Under the pieces are notes generated by a model, which made no database searches, was not told the origin of the DNA, and saw nothing but the letters and a program-made list of their open reading frames with translations. Shown one piece after another: positions 5,328 to 6,203 of a DNA stretch of 6,203 nucleotides (within the stretch, counting starts at the first letter, position 1; each line of letters starts with the position of its first letter). Both the position numbers and the translations under genes were made by a program. The DNA lies in the NCBI GenBank assembly GCA_035254305.1, contig DATFAS010000070.1, positions 1-6,203 on the forward strand, read 5' to 3'. This stretch comes from DATFAS01 sp035254305 (GTDB lineage: Bacteria; Bacillota; Bacilli; Aneurinibacillales; RAOX-1).

Positions 5328-5434
5328 TTATTAATTTTCTCCTTTTTCCTTAATTCTTCATTTATCATAAACAATAATAATGAAAAAAGGATGAAAATCA
5401 TTAAGAAAACGACCAGCGCAGTGGATGCTACCAC
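5324..5434 (-). CDS. Probable 36-residue single-pass membrane protein between the DUF1906 and cytochrome b genes
   Basis: A short minus-strand frame begins at GTG 5434 and ends at TGA 5324-5326. It encodes about 24 almost purely hydrophobic residues (VASTALVVFLMIFILFSL and on), then a charged tail, INEELRKKEKINK, the classic form of a small N-out/C-in membrane peptide. It overlaps the stop of the DUF1906 gene by seven bases and the start of the cytochrome b gene by four (ATGA), so it fills an apparent 100-base gap and makes the three frames continuous. Weak points are the poor ribosome binding site (AAAGAG well upstream of GTG) and the AT-rich DNA, where hydrophobic frames arise by chance. 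An internal ATG at 5401 would give 25 residues. Small helices of this kind often stabilise cytochrome complexes, which would suit the next gene, but this is inference. Confidence 0.45.
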   Translation of the reverse strand: MVASTALVVFLMIFILFSLLLFMINEELRKKEKINK

Positions 5435-6078
5435 AAATGTTCAAACAATCTCTTTTGGATGAGATTTGTATCGACGGGGCAGGCTGCAACATCTCTACCA
5501 TATTGCCATGCCCAAACATTCGCGGTGCAAGGGGGTGTACTTGGATGATAGGTGGGGGCATCTTGTTCATTTGTCCCTCCAGGGGCAGGTTGTGCACTCC
5601 ATAGAATCAATTGGTTAGAAACATTCGAATGATTTGCGGCCGCCTCACAATAAGCTTTAGCAAAATTCCCTCTTACAGGATCATGGTATAGCCCAGGACG
5701 ATAACCACTAGGATAAAACTTATCTACCCAGCCACGGATCCAAGCTTCATCGATTTCAAAGAAATGTTCGATATTGCCAAAACAGACCGTTCCTTTGGGG
5801 ACACCAAGTCTTCCTAGGTGAAAGAGGGCATTCTGTGCTGTGATTTGTCCTTGTTGATATCCAATTGCTTGGCGAAAGGCATTATAAATAGGTAGGATTT
5901 TAATTCTGTGTTGATGAATGATACGGATCTCTTCCTTTGATAGTCCCTGACTCGAGTTCGGCACGGTTGTCAAATATCTCCCCCAGAAATCTGGCTTTCC
6001 TAATTGTTCGACCACGCATCGATAGAGAGACTCGGTCACTGCAGAAGCTGAATCGACTCCCCACTTTTCTCTTCTCAT
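5428..6078 (-). CDS. DUF1906 / Rv2525c-like glycoside hydrolase-like protein
   Basis: This 216-residue protein resembles the DUF1906 (Rv2525c-like) family, a TIM-barrel fold related to GH25 lysozymes. Visible landmarks are WGVDSA (6-11) with an acidic residue at the first strand, FWGRYL (31-36), ILPIYN (61-66), FGNIEHFFEID (100-110), GLYHD (129-133), LILWSAQ (157-163) and WQYGRDVAACPVDTNL (191-206). The last matches the WQY...DxN end typical of GH25-like barrels. It is essentially one complete domain with no linker or wall-binding repeats. There is no signal peptide or membrane anchor, so secretion, if any, would need another route such as lysis or release. ATG at 6078 has GGAGG six bases upstream. 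It is followed by a small overlapping membrane frame and the di-heme cytochrome gene, suggesting a cluster. Peptidoglycan activity is unproven for most of this family. Confidence 0.75.
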   Translation of the reverse strand: MRREKWGVDSASAVTESLYRCVVEQLGKPDFWGRYLTTVPNSSQGLSKEEIRIIHQHRIKILPIYNAFRQAIGYQQGQITAQNALFHLGRLGVPKGTVCFGNIEHFFEIDEAWIRGWVDKFYPSGYRPGLYHDPVRGNFAKAYCEAAANHSNVSNQLILWSAQPAPGGTNEQDAPTYHPSTPPCTANVWAWQYGRDVAACPVDTNLIQKRLFEHLW

Positions 6079-6203
6079 TGATTTCCTCCAGCAAAGAATA
6101 TTTTTATATGTATATGCTAGGTAGGACTGGTAGGCATCTATTTATAGTTAAAAATAGGCTTTTTTGAGGAAAAACCGAATCTCGATAGTTTTGTAGCTAT
6201 CAT

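Noticed and set aside
5358..5597. Minus-strand 79-codon frame across the end of the DUF1906 gene
   Set aside because: It is out of frame with the DUF1906 domain, whose WQY...DxN ending is intact, and looks like a shadow reading.
5937..6167. Plus-strand 76-codon frame opposite the start of the DUF1906 gene
   Set aside because: Antisense shadow with no ribosome binding site and no recognisable features.
6184..6201. GATAG/CTATC hairpin at the right edge
   Set aside because: The arms are only five bases and the sequence is cut by the window end, so a terminator or operator cannot be judged.

Overview
The window looks like chromosome from a low-GC Gram-positive bacterium of the Bacillales (Bacillaceae/Paenibacillaceae type). 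This is an inference from AT-rich coding sequence, strong AGGAGG-type ribosome binding sites, factor-independent terminators and the protein families present. The species cannot be named from the sequence alone.

Left part (1-1900): a bidirectional hairpin terminator is followed by a minus-strand TauE/SafE-type membrane exporter. Next comes a short plus-strand stretch that appears to be an internally deleted remnant of the MnmM (YtqB-like) tRNA methyltransferase gene. After it lies a minus-strand gene for a secreted protein built from two copies of a helical repeat, with its own terminator.

Centre (2095-3972): three tightly packed plus-strand genes look like one operon. They encode a membrane-anchored extracytoplasmic protein of unknown function, a NapH-like membrane polyferredoxin (four membrane segments, two CX3CP motifs, two [4Fe-4S] motifs), and a 90-residue protein with an unusual CX3CX2CX2C cluster between hydrophobic stretches. 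Together they suggest an uncharacterised membrane electron-transfer unit. This is the most interesting part of the window.

Right part (4142-6203): a MarR-family regulator is preceded by a good sigma-A-like promoter, with two tandem, related palindromes just after the -10 box that are probably its own operators. It converges on a minus-strand cluster across a shared terminator. That cluster reads, in transcription order, a DUF1906 (glycoside-hydrolase-like) protein, a probable unannotated 36-codon single-pass membrane protein that overlaps both neighbours, and a five-helix protein with the paired histidines of a di-heme cytochrome b or ferric-reductase-like core.

Two separate redox membrane units (NapH-like and di-heme b) therefore flank one MarR gene. 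A functional link between them is possible but not shown. No tRNA, rRNA, CRISPR array, insertion sequence or phage structural gene was seen.
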